Positions 7,591 through 14,679 of a stretch of 38,331 nucleotides of DNA are shown here, piece by piece. The position numbers and the translations under genes are program-made. The notes beneath the pieces are model-generated. The model was not told the DNA's origin and searched no databases. It saw nothing but the letters and a program-made list of their open reading frames with translations. Position 1 is the first letter of the stretch; each line of letters begins with the position of its first letter. Origin of the DNA: a virus; IMG/VR virus record IMGVR_UViG_3300050010_000202, positions 1 through 38,331 of that record; one strand, written 5' to 3'.

Positions 7591-7755
7591 TTGACGAAGT
7601 TTAACGGCACAGCTTACGATATCAAGGACGCGATAACTGCTATTCACCTTGTCATCGGAGATGTGGCCGTGAAGACCGCCCGTATCCGCACGAAGGAGCG
7701 ATCTCCCCGTCGGCTTTCATTTTTGCCGCACCAGCATTCAATTCGTCGCCCTTGA
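7591..7755 (+). CDS. Possible small protein, TTG start
   Basis: An open frame of 54 residues starting at TTG with GAGAGG upstream, downstream of the last convincing + strand gene. The first 35 residues (KFNGTAYDIKDAITAIHLVI and on) look protein-like; the rest becomes Arg/Ser/Pro-rich and may be non-coding. This may be a genuine last gene of the early operon or a decayed one. Confidence 0.3.
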   Translation: MTKFNGTAYDIKDAITAIHLVIGDVAVKTARIRTKERSPRRLSFLPHQHSIRRP

Positions 7756-7791
7756 CGACCGGCTATAAACAGTCCCCAAACAGTCCCCAAT

Positions 7792-7836
7792 GTGGAAGGG
7801 CCCCCGAAGAGGCCCCTGTTCCACCCTATCATTTTT
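7792..7836. terminator. Bidirectional hairpin between converging operons
   Basis: GTGGAA (7792-7797) pairs with TTCCAC (7819-7824), and GGGCCCC pairs with GAGGCCC inside it around a four-base loop. Read on the - strand the inner loop is C-UUCG-G, an extra-stable tetraloop; read on the + strand the hairpin is followed by ATTTTT (7831-7836). It lies exactly where the + strand early and - strand late transcription units meet. Just left of it is an 11-base tandem repeat AAACAGTCCCC (7767-7788). Confidence 0.6.
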
Positions 7837-7853
7837 CCCGATTGGGAAATATG

Positions 7854-8012
7854 TTACGCCGCTTCCTTCTTTACCCCGGCTGCCGCTTCCAGAACATCAG
7901 CCATGGACCGAAGCCTCGCCGCCATGGCCGTCATTTCCCCTTGGGCCTGAGTGATCGCCTCGCCTGCCCTTGCTTCCAGAGCTTCTGCTGCCGCTTTTAA
8001 TTCTTCGAACAT
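7854..8012 (-). CDS. 52-residue Ala/Glu-rich coiled-coil protein
   Basis: ATG at 8012 with AAGGAG seven to eight bases upstream. The product is one long amphipathic helix rich in Ala, Glu, Lys and Arg (FEELKAAAEALEARAGEAIT, then MAARLRSMADVLEAAAG), so coiled-coil assembly is likely. It is the last gene of the late operon, right before the terminator hairpin. No function is recognised. Confidence 0.6.
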   Translation of the reverse strand: MFEELKAAAEALEARAGEAITQAQGEMTAMAARLRSMADVLEAAAGVKKEAA

Positions 8013-8037
8013 GATTCTTTCTCCTTATTTTTGTTCG

Positions 8038-8544
8038 CTACCAGGACAGGTTTATGCCCGTCGCGGCATACAGTTTACTGTCGTATGTGTTATAAATGCC
8101 GCCCATGAGCCACTTCGCCGCAAGGTTGGTCTCTTTGATGGACACCCCCTTGACGCCGGTTATGAGCTTGATGAGGTCAATGCTTATGGCGCCGGTGATG
8201 GCCGTCTCCCCCGTATAATCCCCGGAGACCGCGCTACCCGCGCCGAGGTTCAGGGTAAGGTCGAGGCTATTGCCGTCCGTGGACGAGAGGGGTTTAGTGT
8301 AGCCCAAGAGGGCGACGCTGCCGCCCACAACAAAAAAGGACTTGCCTTTGAACCGTGAGCAGATGAAATTATCCTCCCCGAAGGTAAAAGGGGTGGCGAT
8401 AGTGGCTATGGATTCTTCCGTGGTGCCCGTGGCGGGCGTTGCCGCCGTGCTATCCGCCGCATATGCCCTACAATCCACGCACCCGGGGCAATTCCCGACC
8501 GAGAATGCTATTGCCAATGCCAGTAAGATCAGTGTCTTTTTCAT
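8038..8544 (-). CDS. Secreted protein with Sec signal peptide, possible outer-membrane protein
   Basis: 168 residues. The start at 8544 is set by AAGGAGG just upstream; a longer frame to 8598 has no such site. The first about 30 residues form a signal peptide (MKKTLILLALAIAFSVG, cleavage near AYAA). The mature part has alternating Gly/Ser/Thr-rich strands (LDLTLNLGAGSAVSGDYTGE) and ends in the aromatic GINLSW, a pattern seen in outer-membrane beta-barrel proteins. It lies downstream of the lysis genes. It could be an envelope-modifying factor such as a superinfection-exclusion protein, but that is speculation; the family is not recognised. Confidence 0.65.
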   Translation of the reverse strand: MKKTLILLALAIAFSVGNCPGCVDCRAYAADSTAATPATGTTEESIATIATPFTFGEDNFICSRFKGKSFFVVGGSVALLGYTKPLSSTDGNSLDLTLNLGAGSAVSGDYTGETAITGAISIDLIKLITGVKGVSIKETNLAAKWLMGGIYNTYDSKLYAATGINLSW

Positions 8545-8554
8545 GTGATCCTCC

Positions 8555-8764
8555 TTATCTAAAATGAAGGGATATCGCTCCTTCGATCCTCGTTCCACCC
8601 GGACCCCCCTTGAGGCTGTCCGTTTCCCGATCCACCTGTTCCTTTTCCTGCGACTCCGGATTGTCCTGCGCCTCCCGGCACGCTCCCACTATCTCGATGA
8701 GGAGCCCCGAGGGTTGGGGCGGGTGCAGGACCTCCGACAGTTCCGGGCTTGGTTTCTCCATCAT
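8555..8764 (-). CDS. Overlapping-frame protein in the lysis region
   Basis: 69 residues starting with MMEKPSPEL, fully overlapping the C-terminal half of the 8559-8936 frame, shifted by +1. Codon third positions here are strongly G/C, as in the surrounding genes, while the other frame loses that bias, so this frame looks like the coded one in this stretch. It is Glu/Gln-rich with no signal peptide. Either it is an independent embedded gene, or it is the true C-terminus of the upstream reading frame joined by a frameshift. Confidence 0.42.
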   Translation of the reverse strand: MMEKPSPELSEVLHPPQPSGLLIEIVGACREAQDNPESQEKEQVDRETDSLKGGPGGTRIEGAISLHFR

Positions 8765-8936
8765 CCACCTCGTACACCACGTTTGGATTTTTTGCCAGCT
8801 TGACGACCAGGCCGAGAAGATGCCGAACAGGTGTCGGCAAATACTTCTGAGGCACGGCCTCCATGGCGACCCAACATGCCGCGCACGTGAACCACTGCCA
8901 ATGAGCTAAAAGCGAGTTTAAGATAAACGTCTTCAC
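8559..8936 (-). CDS. Hypothetical protein with low-complexity C-terminus
   Basis: 125 residues from a GTG that overlaps the previous stop, with GGAGGG upstream. The N-terminal 60 residues look real (FILNSLLAHWQWFTCAACWV, YLPTPVRHLLGLVVKLAKNP). From about residue 65 the sequence turns into Gly/Ser/Pro repeats, typical of an out-of-frame reading; the +1 frame (8555-8764) then has better codon use. The N-terminal gene is likely genuine, the C-terminal half doubtful. Position after holin and endolysin would suit a lysis accessory, but no spanin signature is seen. Confidence 0.5.
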   Translation of the reverse strand: MKTFILNSLLAHWQWFTCAACWVAMEAVPQKYLPTPVRHLLGLVVKLAKNPNVVYEVDDGETKPGTVGGPAPAPTLGAPHRDSGSVPGGAGQSGVAGKGTGGSGNGQPQGGSGWNEDRRSDIPSF

Positions 8937-9109
8937 TTTCCCTCCCTCCTTTTTCCTTTTTGAATCATCCGGAACATGTCGAAACCTATGAAGTAGTCGC
9001 ACAACCGGCAGGCTGCGGGCGTCTCCTTCACAACTGCATCCTGGTCCTTCTGCAGGAGCTCCATCAGCTTCGCGTGGTTGTCGCAATCAGGGAGGTTGCA
9101 GGGTGGCAT
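8933..9109 (-). CDS. 58-residue putative metal-binding protein
   Basis: The start ATG shares a base with the endolysin stop (TAATG) and the stop overlaps the next GTG start (GTGA), so it lies inside the coupled lysis operon. Cysteines are arranged as CNLPDC near residues 4-9 and CRLC near 34-37, which suggests a zinc site. The remainder is charged helix (KLMELLQKDQDAVVKE) and a basic tail. Unrecognised. Confidence 0.55.
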   Translation of the reverse strand: MPPCNLPDCDNHAKLMELLQKDQDAVVKETPAACRLCDYFIGFDMFRMIQKGKRREGK

Positions 9110-9561
9110 TATGGCATCTCCTTGTATTTGGCCCTCAGGGCATCACAGCGGACTCCCCACCCCTTCAGGTCCTTCTTCTTCGCGGGGTTGTGCCGGGCCC
9201 TCTCCTCGTAGTAGCTCTCCCGCAGGTCAAGGAGCTTCCGCCAACTCTGCGTTTCCCTCAGGGTCTCGACGCACCATCCGGGGCCGGGGTTGACCGCGGA
9301 GTCAAAGGCCACCACATCAAGGGGATGAGGCAGATCGTCCCCGTGGATGACGTTCCACATGTTGCGCCGGAAAAACTCCGTGGCGTAGGCAACCGCGCCT
9401 GCCTTATCACCCTTCCGGGTGAGTGACATGATGGCGTCGTAGTCTCGAGGCCAGTATTTCCGAGCCACGCCATAGACGGTGTCTCCGCCCCATTTGTCGG
9501 ATGAGAGATAGCCTTCTTCCCGGAAGGTAAAGGCGATTGCTTCGGAAAATGATTCCTTCAT
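9109..9561 (-). CDS. Endolysin, glycoside hydrolase family 108 type
   Basis: 150 residues, close to the family's usual length. The N-terminus AIAFTFREEGYLSSDKWGG (about 8-26) matches the GH108 pattern of a catalytic Glu followed by a GG-T-YGV segment (GGDTVYGVARKYWP). A later FDSAVNPG (about 89-96) matches the conserved AVN-G motif of this muramidase group. It should cleave peptidoglycan glycan strands in the periplasm to release phage. There is no signal peptide, so export needs the neighbouring holin. Its start overlaps the holin-like gene's stop (ATGA). Confidence 0.87.
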   Translation of the reverse strand: MKESFSEAIAFTFREEGYLSSDKWGGDTVYGVARKYWPRDYDAIMSLTRKGDKAGAVAYATEFFRRNMWNVIHGDDLPHPLDVVAFDSAVNPGPGWCVETLRETQSWRKLLDLRESYYEERARHNPAKKKDLKGWGVRCDALRAKYKEMP

Positions 9562-9752
9562 AGTTTCGCCGTCCTCTGTAGCACCGTCTTCATGTCGGTT
9601 CGTATCTCGCTAATAGCGTCCCATAGCTCTTTCTGCGCGTCCGCCACCCCCCCATGCAAGGGGCATGTCTTATCGTTGTGAGGCTTCGTGAGGACTACCG
9701 CCACCACGCTTGCCATTGCGCCGATTATTACTGCTGCCGTGCCGTAGTCCAT
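9558..9752 (-). CDS. Holin-like membrane protein
   Basis: 64 residues with one N-terminal membrane span (TAAVIIGAMASVVAVVL, 5-21), a short loop and a C-terminal amphipathic helix (AQKELWDAISEIRTDMKTVL). GGAGAG lies seven bases before the ATG. It sits directly upstream of the endolysin with overlapping codons, the usual place for a holin or a membrane-anchored lysis factor. The single span with cytoplasmic or periplasmic coiled coil is known in class III holins and in XhlA-like proteins; which it is cannot be told from sequence. Confidence 0.65.
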   Translation of the reverse strand: MDYGTAAVIIGAMASVVAVVLTKPHNDKTCPLHGGVADAQKELWDAISEIRTDMKTVLQRTAKL

Positions 9753-9788
9753 CTCACTCTCCTTTATCCGTCCTCCTGTCGCCCGCTT

Positions 9789-11825
9789 TTAAGGTCCATC
9801 AAAAATAAACCCGCCTGTCACATTGCTCTGCGCGCTTCCCACACTCGTTGTCGGCTCGGGGGAACTGTAGGGGCGGACCAGCATGTATTTAATGAGCATA
9901 GTCGTGCTACTCTGTGACGACGCAGCCCCCAGCGACAAAGTCCCGTACATCGTATTGGTCGGCGTAGCAGTGGCCGAGGAGATGTCCACGAAGGCGTTCG
10001 CGTCATTCTGAATCTTGACATCTGTCGAGCTATTGAGCCACGTCCTATGTAGATGATATGCGGTTGCGTCGAGCGCCTGCGTCGTCGTGACCGTGGCGTT
10101 ATTCGATACATTATTGCTCATTCCCTGCCAATAGGCGGAAGCGTTCAGACCGTCACACACGCACGCGAAGATATTCAATGAGAAATCGGCCACAAACCCC
10201 ATGATGTCGTAGTGGTTCGTGCTGTTCGCGGCCTGCTCGTTGCGCGTGTATGCCTCGAAGATGTAACCGTTCGTAAACTGCTGCGCGGTATAGATACCGT
10301 AAACCGCGGCTCCCGCACCAGATACCATGGTGCCGACATTCCCTGAAATCGTAAGGCTGCCACCGCTCCCTGATTCCTGGCGCGTATAGGCATGGGAGGG
10401 GAGTGGAGTCGAAGCGAAGCCTTCGTAAAATCCGAATACCTGGTCGGGCGGGAATCCTTGGACGGTGTTGACCGCCGACATGGTCGCCATGCCGATCTCC
10501 AGGTTACTCGTGACGTTATTGATTGACCCGGCGTAGGGGAAATAGTATGTGTTGCTATATAGGGAGATTGCCCCCCTGAAAGCGGCATCGGAATCCCATG
10601 CGCTGTCATTCCCCCGGCTAAGAGTGATATTGCCTCGCGTGACGTTAACAAGATCAGTTGTGGAATAATAGGCCGTGTGGCAAGGCAGAGAGGTTGTTGC
10701 GGGGTCCTGGAGCGTCACCGCGCAATAGATGTAGACGGTGCCTCCTACCTCATAGGCATGTGGGTCTCTCGTCGCAGAAGCGTCATAAGCCCCGGCAGGC
10801 CCGAGGGGAATAAGGGGATTCGAGGCGTACTTGGTCCATGGGCCTGCCGGACTGCTGGCGTAAGCATAGCCGGTCTGAGGGATCTCGCTCCCGGCAGCGG
10901 TCGCCTTGTCTCCCATGTAGAGCATGACCCATGTGCCAGCCGCAAGGCTTCCGTGAGCATTGGCAAGCTGGAAAACGTAAGGCTCCGCGACCCGCCCACT
11001 TTCCCACCCCGTACCAAGCACCCCGGCTGTTGAGACGCAGGCCCCCTGATCCGTGTAGGTGCCCGTAACTGCACTCGCGGTGGCGTAGTGGATTGAGAAC
11101 GTGCCGTACACCGTCCCTACCGAGTAATAGAGATAATACGTGCCGCCGCTTATCACGAGACACGGGCCGTCAGGGTCGTTACTCAGGCCCGAGATAGTGA
11201 GGTCGCCGTTGTAGGTCCAGGTGGTCAGGTCGGTGGAATACGCCAGCCCGATTTTGGACGTGTTCATGTTGTCGATGACCATCCAGTATTTACTAGTGGC
11301 CGAGTCATAGACGATATTCTCAGGCGTGAGGGAGCCCGTGTGGGTGCCGTCCGACGTGATGACCGGATTGCCTGGATATTTGGTCCATGCCCCGATAGGC
11401 GGCACCTGGAAGGATGTAGGGGCGGCGTTGCCATAATAGATATACACGCTTGTCGTGCTGCTGCCGGGAATTGACGGGACGTTAACCCAGATTGTTCCGA
11501 CCTGACTCGCGCTGTTCCAGGAGGCATGCGTCACGCCATCGGGGGTCACTATAGCAGGACCTGTCTGGATCCAATAGGGAATCAGCGTGACGCCATCCGA
11601 CGCCGTGACCCTGATGTCCGAGCCGTCCGACTTTGCGACGGAGAAATCGAAATTTGAGCTGGTAAGGTCGATGGGGCGGGCATAGCCTGTCAGTGTGTTC
11701 GCATTGCTCGTGTTCGTGACCGTGACGGCGCGCCTGGTGCTCCAGGATGAGTTATACCAGCCTGCCCCATGTACAAGGCAGGGCCACAGGATAAGTGCGA
11801 TGAGAAGAACGGTTATCCGGCGCAT
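9789..11825 (-). CDS. Secreted DUF2341 / beta-propeller glycosidase-like protein
   Basis: 678 residues. The start at 11825 overlaps the previous stop (TGATG). Signal peptide: MRRITVLLIALILWPCLVHG. A DUF2341 beta-sandwich follows (about 22-125; begins GWYNSSWSTRRAV, ends SVYIYYGN). Next is a five-bladed propeller like GH43/GH130 glycosidases (about 130-460; repeated WTKYPGNPV and WTKYASNPL blade starts, DPDGPCLVISGGTYYLYYS). A C-terminal LamG/concanavalin-like domain (about 475-660) completes it. It likely binds or cleaves a surface polysaccharide. Catalytic residues cannot be confirmed by eye. It is encoded beside tail-fibre genes but carries an export signal. Confidence 0.75.
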   Translation of the reverse strand: MRRITVLLIALILWPCLVHGAGWYNSSWSTRRAVTVTNTSNANTLTGYARPIDLTSSNFDFSVAKSDGSDIRVTASDGVTLIPYWIQTGPAIVTPDGVTHASWNSASQVGTIWVNVPSIPGSSTTSVYIYYGNAAPTSFQVPPIGAWTKYPGNPVITSDGTHTGSLTPENIVYDSATSKYWMVIDNMNTSKIGLAYSTDLTTWTYNGDLTISGLSNDPDGPCLVISGGTYYLYYSVGTVYGTFSIHYATASAVTGTYTDQGACVSTAGVLGTGWESGRVAEPYVFQLANAHGSLAAGTWVMLYMGDKATAAGSEIPQTGYAYASSPAGPWTKYASNPLIPLGPAGAYDASATRDPHAYEVGGTVYIYCAVTLQDPATTSLPCHTAYYSTTDLVNVTRGNITLSRGNDSAWDSDAAFRGAISLYSNTYYFPYAGSINNVTSNLEIGMATMSAVNTVQGFPPDQVFGFYEGFASTPLPSHAYTRQESGSGGSLTISGNVGTMVSGAGAAVYGIYTAQQFTNGYIFEAYTRNEQAANSTNHYDIMGFVADFSLNIFACVCDGLNASAYWQGMSNNVSNNATVTTTQALDATAYHLHRTWLNSSTDVKIQNDANAFVDISSATATPTNTMYGTLSLGAASSQSSTTMLIKYMLVRPYSSPEPTTSVGSAQSNVTGGFIFDGP

Positions 11826-13048
11826 CAGAAGTTGTCTCCGATTGATCCGCAGAAGTAGGCCGACATGGCCCCGCTGTACTGGCATGTGATCGCATCATGC
11901 TTCGTCGAGGCTCCCGAGAAGGTCGGGGCCGATCCGCTTACCCATGTCACTGTAGGGCTGAAGGTCGGCAAGGGTGCCGGTCCTGATGACCCCTGAATCA
12001 CGTATATGCGGTACACCTGACCCGCTACGGGGTTACTCATGGTGAGGGTCCATGCGGTCGTGTTGTTCTGTGCAGTGAGCACGCACGTGGACCCGGAGCC
12101 CCAGTTGCATGTTGCGGCGTTCGATGAGACCGTGACGGACTGTTCCCCCCCTCCCATGTAGGCCGATACGTTGGAGACCGAGGTCACCTTGGTCGAGTCC
12201 GCTACCGTGCAGGTCGACCCGAGGGTGCAGGCCTGCCCGTTGACCGTCGTGGAGGCATTGGCGAGGTTCGCATTACTGATCCCCGCCGAGCCCGAAAGGT
12301 TGCTGTTTGTGAGTCCACTTATCGAATTAGACCCAGCCGCGATGGTCTTATTCGTGAGGGCCTGGCTGTCGGACGTGCCTACGATTGTTCCGGCCGGAGC
12401 CGTGAGGGACGTCCCCCATGTGCTTGAGCCGGAATAAACCGCGATGCCAGCCGCAGACGGCCATGTCATGGAGCCGCCCCCCGCGTACTGCGGGATATTC
12501 AGTGTGCCTGCGCTTAATGTCGCCGCGCCACTCGTGCCGGTCGTTGTCAGGGTGAGGGCTGCCTGTTTGCTCGACGTGGTGATTGCCGACCATGAGTCAA
12601 GATTCGCGCTCCACGCTTCGGTATTGGTGCCGATGACTAAGGAAAGGTCCGCGGGGGTGACCGTGACGTTTCCGGAAAGAGCATAGCCGTTGACTGTGGT
12701 GGATTGGGAGACATAGGAACCGGCTGCCTGGAAGAGCGTGGTGAGAAGGGTCCCTCCCGACTTCGTGCATGTCACCACCCCGGTCGATACCACGATGGTG
12801 CAATCGCCCGACATGGTGAAGCCGCCGAAGGCCGTGCCACTGTTATTCCACTGAATTTGGTTTGCTGTTCCCCCTGGGTTCGCAGCGGTCCCACTCACGG
12901 CCTGACAGGTATATCTCCCCGTGGTCGCGCTGTAGGTCGGGACATACCCCGTCTGCGTGCAGGCAGGCATCTCGAAAATCTGAGGGATCGCCCACGCCTG
13001 TTCTGCCAGGAGGATGCCAAGGAGAATGAGGAGGAGGTAACGTTTCAT
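11825..13048 (-). CDS. Secreted fibre-like protein with cysteine pairs
   Basis: 407 residues. ATG at 13048 with AAGGAG upstream; the frame remains open further upstream but there it only shadows the next gene. Signal peptide MKRYLLLILLGILLAEQAWA. The mature protein is Ser/Thr/Gly-rich, beta-rich and fibre-like (GYALSGNVTVTPADLSLVIG, SDSQALTNKTIAAGSNSISG). Cysteines come in close pairs (CTQTGY..YTC, CTIVVSTGVVTC, CTLGSTC, CNWGSGSTC, CQYSGAMSAYFC), suggesting disulfides formed outside the cytoplasm. Similar 'LTNKTI' segments occur in phage tail fibres. Receptor-binding or adhesin-like role is inferred. Confidence 0.68.
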   Translation of the reverse strand: MKRYLLLILLGILLAEQAWAIPQIFEMPACTQTGYVPTYSATTGRYTCQAVSGTAANPGGTANQIQWNNSGTAFGGFTMSGDCTIVVSTGVVTCTKSGGTLLTTLFQAAGSYVSQSTTVNGYALSGNVTVTPADLSLVIGTNTEAWSANLDSWSAITTSSKQAALTLTTTGTSGAATLSAGTLNIPQYAGGGSMTWPSAAGIAVYSGSSTWGTSLTAPAGTIVGTSDSQALTNKTIAAGSNSISGLTNSNLSGSAGISNANLANASTTVNGQACTLGSTCTVADSTKVTSVSNVSAYMGGGEQSVTVSSNAATCNWGSGSTCVLTAQNNTTAWTLTMSNPVAGQVYRIYVIQGSSGPAPLPTFSPTVTWVSGSAPTFSGASTKHDAITCQYSGAMSAYFCGSIGDNF

Positions 13049-13056
13049 GACGCTCC

Positions 13057-13566
13057 TTACTGAGGTATGAAACTCAGGGTGTACGCCCCCTGCGCACCTG
13101 CTACCGTATTCGTCACGTTCCCCGTGATAGGGCCGATGTTGCGCCGGAAGCCCTTGCCTCCACTCGTCAGAAGCTGCCAACTCCCTGCGGTAGAACTTAT
13201 GCCGGTCCCGTTCCCGCCCATGAGGTCTTGAGGGGTCGAGCCCACGAGGAAGGTCAAGGTCATACTGTAGCCGGTCGGGGCTGGCGTGCCGGGTGAGATG
13301 TCGATTTGATAGGGATAATACCCCGATAGGTTCGGGCTGTCCGTCGGGGATGTCCCGGTAATCACCGCAGACGGCACGCTCCCCGTGATCGCATCCCCCG
13401 TCCAGTTGCACGTCACGGTATAGGTGGAAAGGGCCGGATTAGGCGTCCCATATGGAGGAAGGACGGACACGGGGGCACCGCATGTATGCGTCCCCGCCGC
13501 GAACGTCGCTGTGCAATGCGCGATGCAGAGGGCGAGAAAAAGAAGGAATAGGGCTAATTTTTTCAT
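13057..13566 (-). CDS. Small secreted protein with cysteine pair
   Basis: 169 residues from ATG 13566 (AAGGAG upstream). Signal peptide MKKLALFLLFLALCIAHC with cleavage near TFAA. The mature protein begins GTHTCGAPVSVLPPYG and has a second Cys at VTCNW, giving one likely disulfide. It is beta-rich with Gly/Ser turns. It has no recognised family. It is flanked by two other secreted fibre-like proteins in the same operon. Confidence 0.65.
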   Translation of the reverse strand: MKKLALFLLFLALCIAHCTATFAAGTHTCGAPVSVLPPYGTPNPALSTYTVTCNWTGDAITGSVPSAVITGTSPTDSPNLSGYYPYQIDISPGTPAPTGYSMTLTFLVGSTPQDLMGGNGTGISSTAGSWQLLTSGGKGFRRNIGPITGNVTNTVAGAQGAYTLSFIPQ

Positions 13567-13576
13567 ATTGGCTCCT

Positions 13577-14668
13577 TTATTGGGCGCGGATAACACAGTT
13601 GGCTGTTAAATACGGTGGCATGATACTGTGCGGGCTGCCGCCGCCGGGGTTGATGGTGATGCCGATCTGGTTCGGGTCGGTCCCAAGGTTTCCCGGCCCT
13701 TGGTCTATCCCCCCTGGTGCGAACCCCGCAGTGCTGCCCGCTATACCTCCCACGAGGCCGGGATACGAATGAGCATGGCCGGGATCGGTATAGGGGATGC
13801 TTGCCGGGAGTTCCGCCGCCGTAAGAGTGTGAGACGCTGCCCCGCCTCTGCTGCCGAGGGGGTAGGAACCGCTCGCGCCGAGAACGAACGATTCACTCTC
13901 GTTGGGGATGCCGAAATAGCCTGTTGTACAGCCATTTGCCGTAGTGACAACATCCCCAATTGCAGCGTATAGGGTCGCATAGGTGGTTTTTGATACGCAG
14001 GCGATGTATGAGGCACCTGTGGTCCATAGATAATTAGTAGGCAAGGACGCGTAATATCCGCATTCTCGAGTCCCTGCCGGCACCCCGCCTGTACCCGCCG
14101 TCCCCTGAGGCCCTTGTGGCCCTGATATCTGGATGGTCCAGCCCGTGCCGGTGTAGGCACCCTGAGAGTATGTAGCGCTGATGACGAGGGTGGTTGAGGA
14201 ATAGGACGTGACGGACCCCTGCATGTAAGTGCCGGGGCTCGCCGTGACATAAGCGGTCACAACCATGTTAGATGAAAACGAGAGGCCGGTGGCGACAGAG
14301 AAGGTCTTCGTCCCGGTCCCGCTTGTGATGGTTGTCGATGTGTCTATCCCAACGAGGTTGAGCCCCGCCCCGGCGGGTTGGAAAGAAGCGGCATCGGCAA
14401 GGGCAGCCGACTTGAGCTTGTTTGTTCCCTGAGGAAGATTGGAAAAGTCTATAATCTGGTTATCTATGCCCTGGAACTTCAGGGTATTGTAAAAAGCCAC
14501 AACCTTCCCCGCCGTGATCTGGAAAGGGCTCTGTACGGTCTGCGAGCATGTCCCGTTCCACACCATTGTCCCGGTCGTGGAGTTATACGTGTAGCAGTTA
14601 TTCGTCTGGGACTGCGCTGTCCCGACGAGTGAGGCCAGAATCAAAAGGGCGAGAAAGGTTCTTTTCAA
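13577..14668 (-). CDS. Secreted tail-collar-domain protein
   Basis: 363 residues. The C-terminal half matches the phage tail collar / microcystin-dependent fold (TYATLYAAIGDV near 235, GYFGIPNESESFVLGASG, terminal SIMPPYLTANCVIRAQ). A short collagen-like stretch GPQGPQGTAG precedes it (about 205-214). The N-terminus is a signal peptide (KRTFLALLILASLVGTAQS). The start is probably TTG at 14668, with AGGAGG four bases upstream; an ATG at 14683 overlapping the previous stop is the alternative and would lengthen the signal peptide by five residues. Cysteines are again present in pairs (NNCYTYN, GTCSQ). A tail-collar protein with a Sec signal is unusual. Confidence 0.78.
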   Translation of the reverse strand: MKRTFLALLILASLVGTAQSQTNNCYTYNSTTGTMVWNGTCSQTVQSPFQITAGKVVAFYNTLKFQGIDNQIIDFSNLPQGTNKLKSAALADAASFQPAGAGLNLVGIDTSTTITSGTGTKTFSVATGLSFSSNMVVTAYVTASPGTYMQGSVTSYSSTTLVISATYSQGAYTGTGWTIQISGPQGPQGTAGTGGVPAGTRECGYYASLPTNYLWTTGASYIACVSKTTYATLYAAIGDVVTTANGCTTGYFGIPNESESFVLGASGSYPLGSRGGAASHTLTAAELPASIPYTDPGHAHSYPGLVGGIAGSTAGFAPGGIDQGPGNLGTDPNQIGITINPGGGSPHSIMPPYLTANCVIRAQ

Positions 14669-14679
14669 GGTTCCTCCTG

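Noticed and set aside
7767-7788. The tandem AAACAGTCCCC repeat as an integrase arm-type site
   Set aside because: There is no integrase gene in the window, only two copies are present, and no core attachment sequence or tRNA fragment is seen.
8555-8764. Embedded Rz1-like spanin lipoprotein with an IVGAC lipobox-like motif
   Set aside because: The Cys lies at about residue 29 without a preceding signal peptide, and the outer frame lacks an Rz-type membrane anchor with a long coiled coil.
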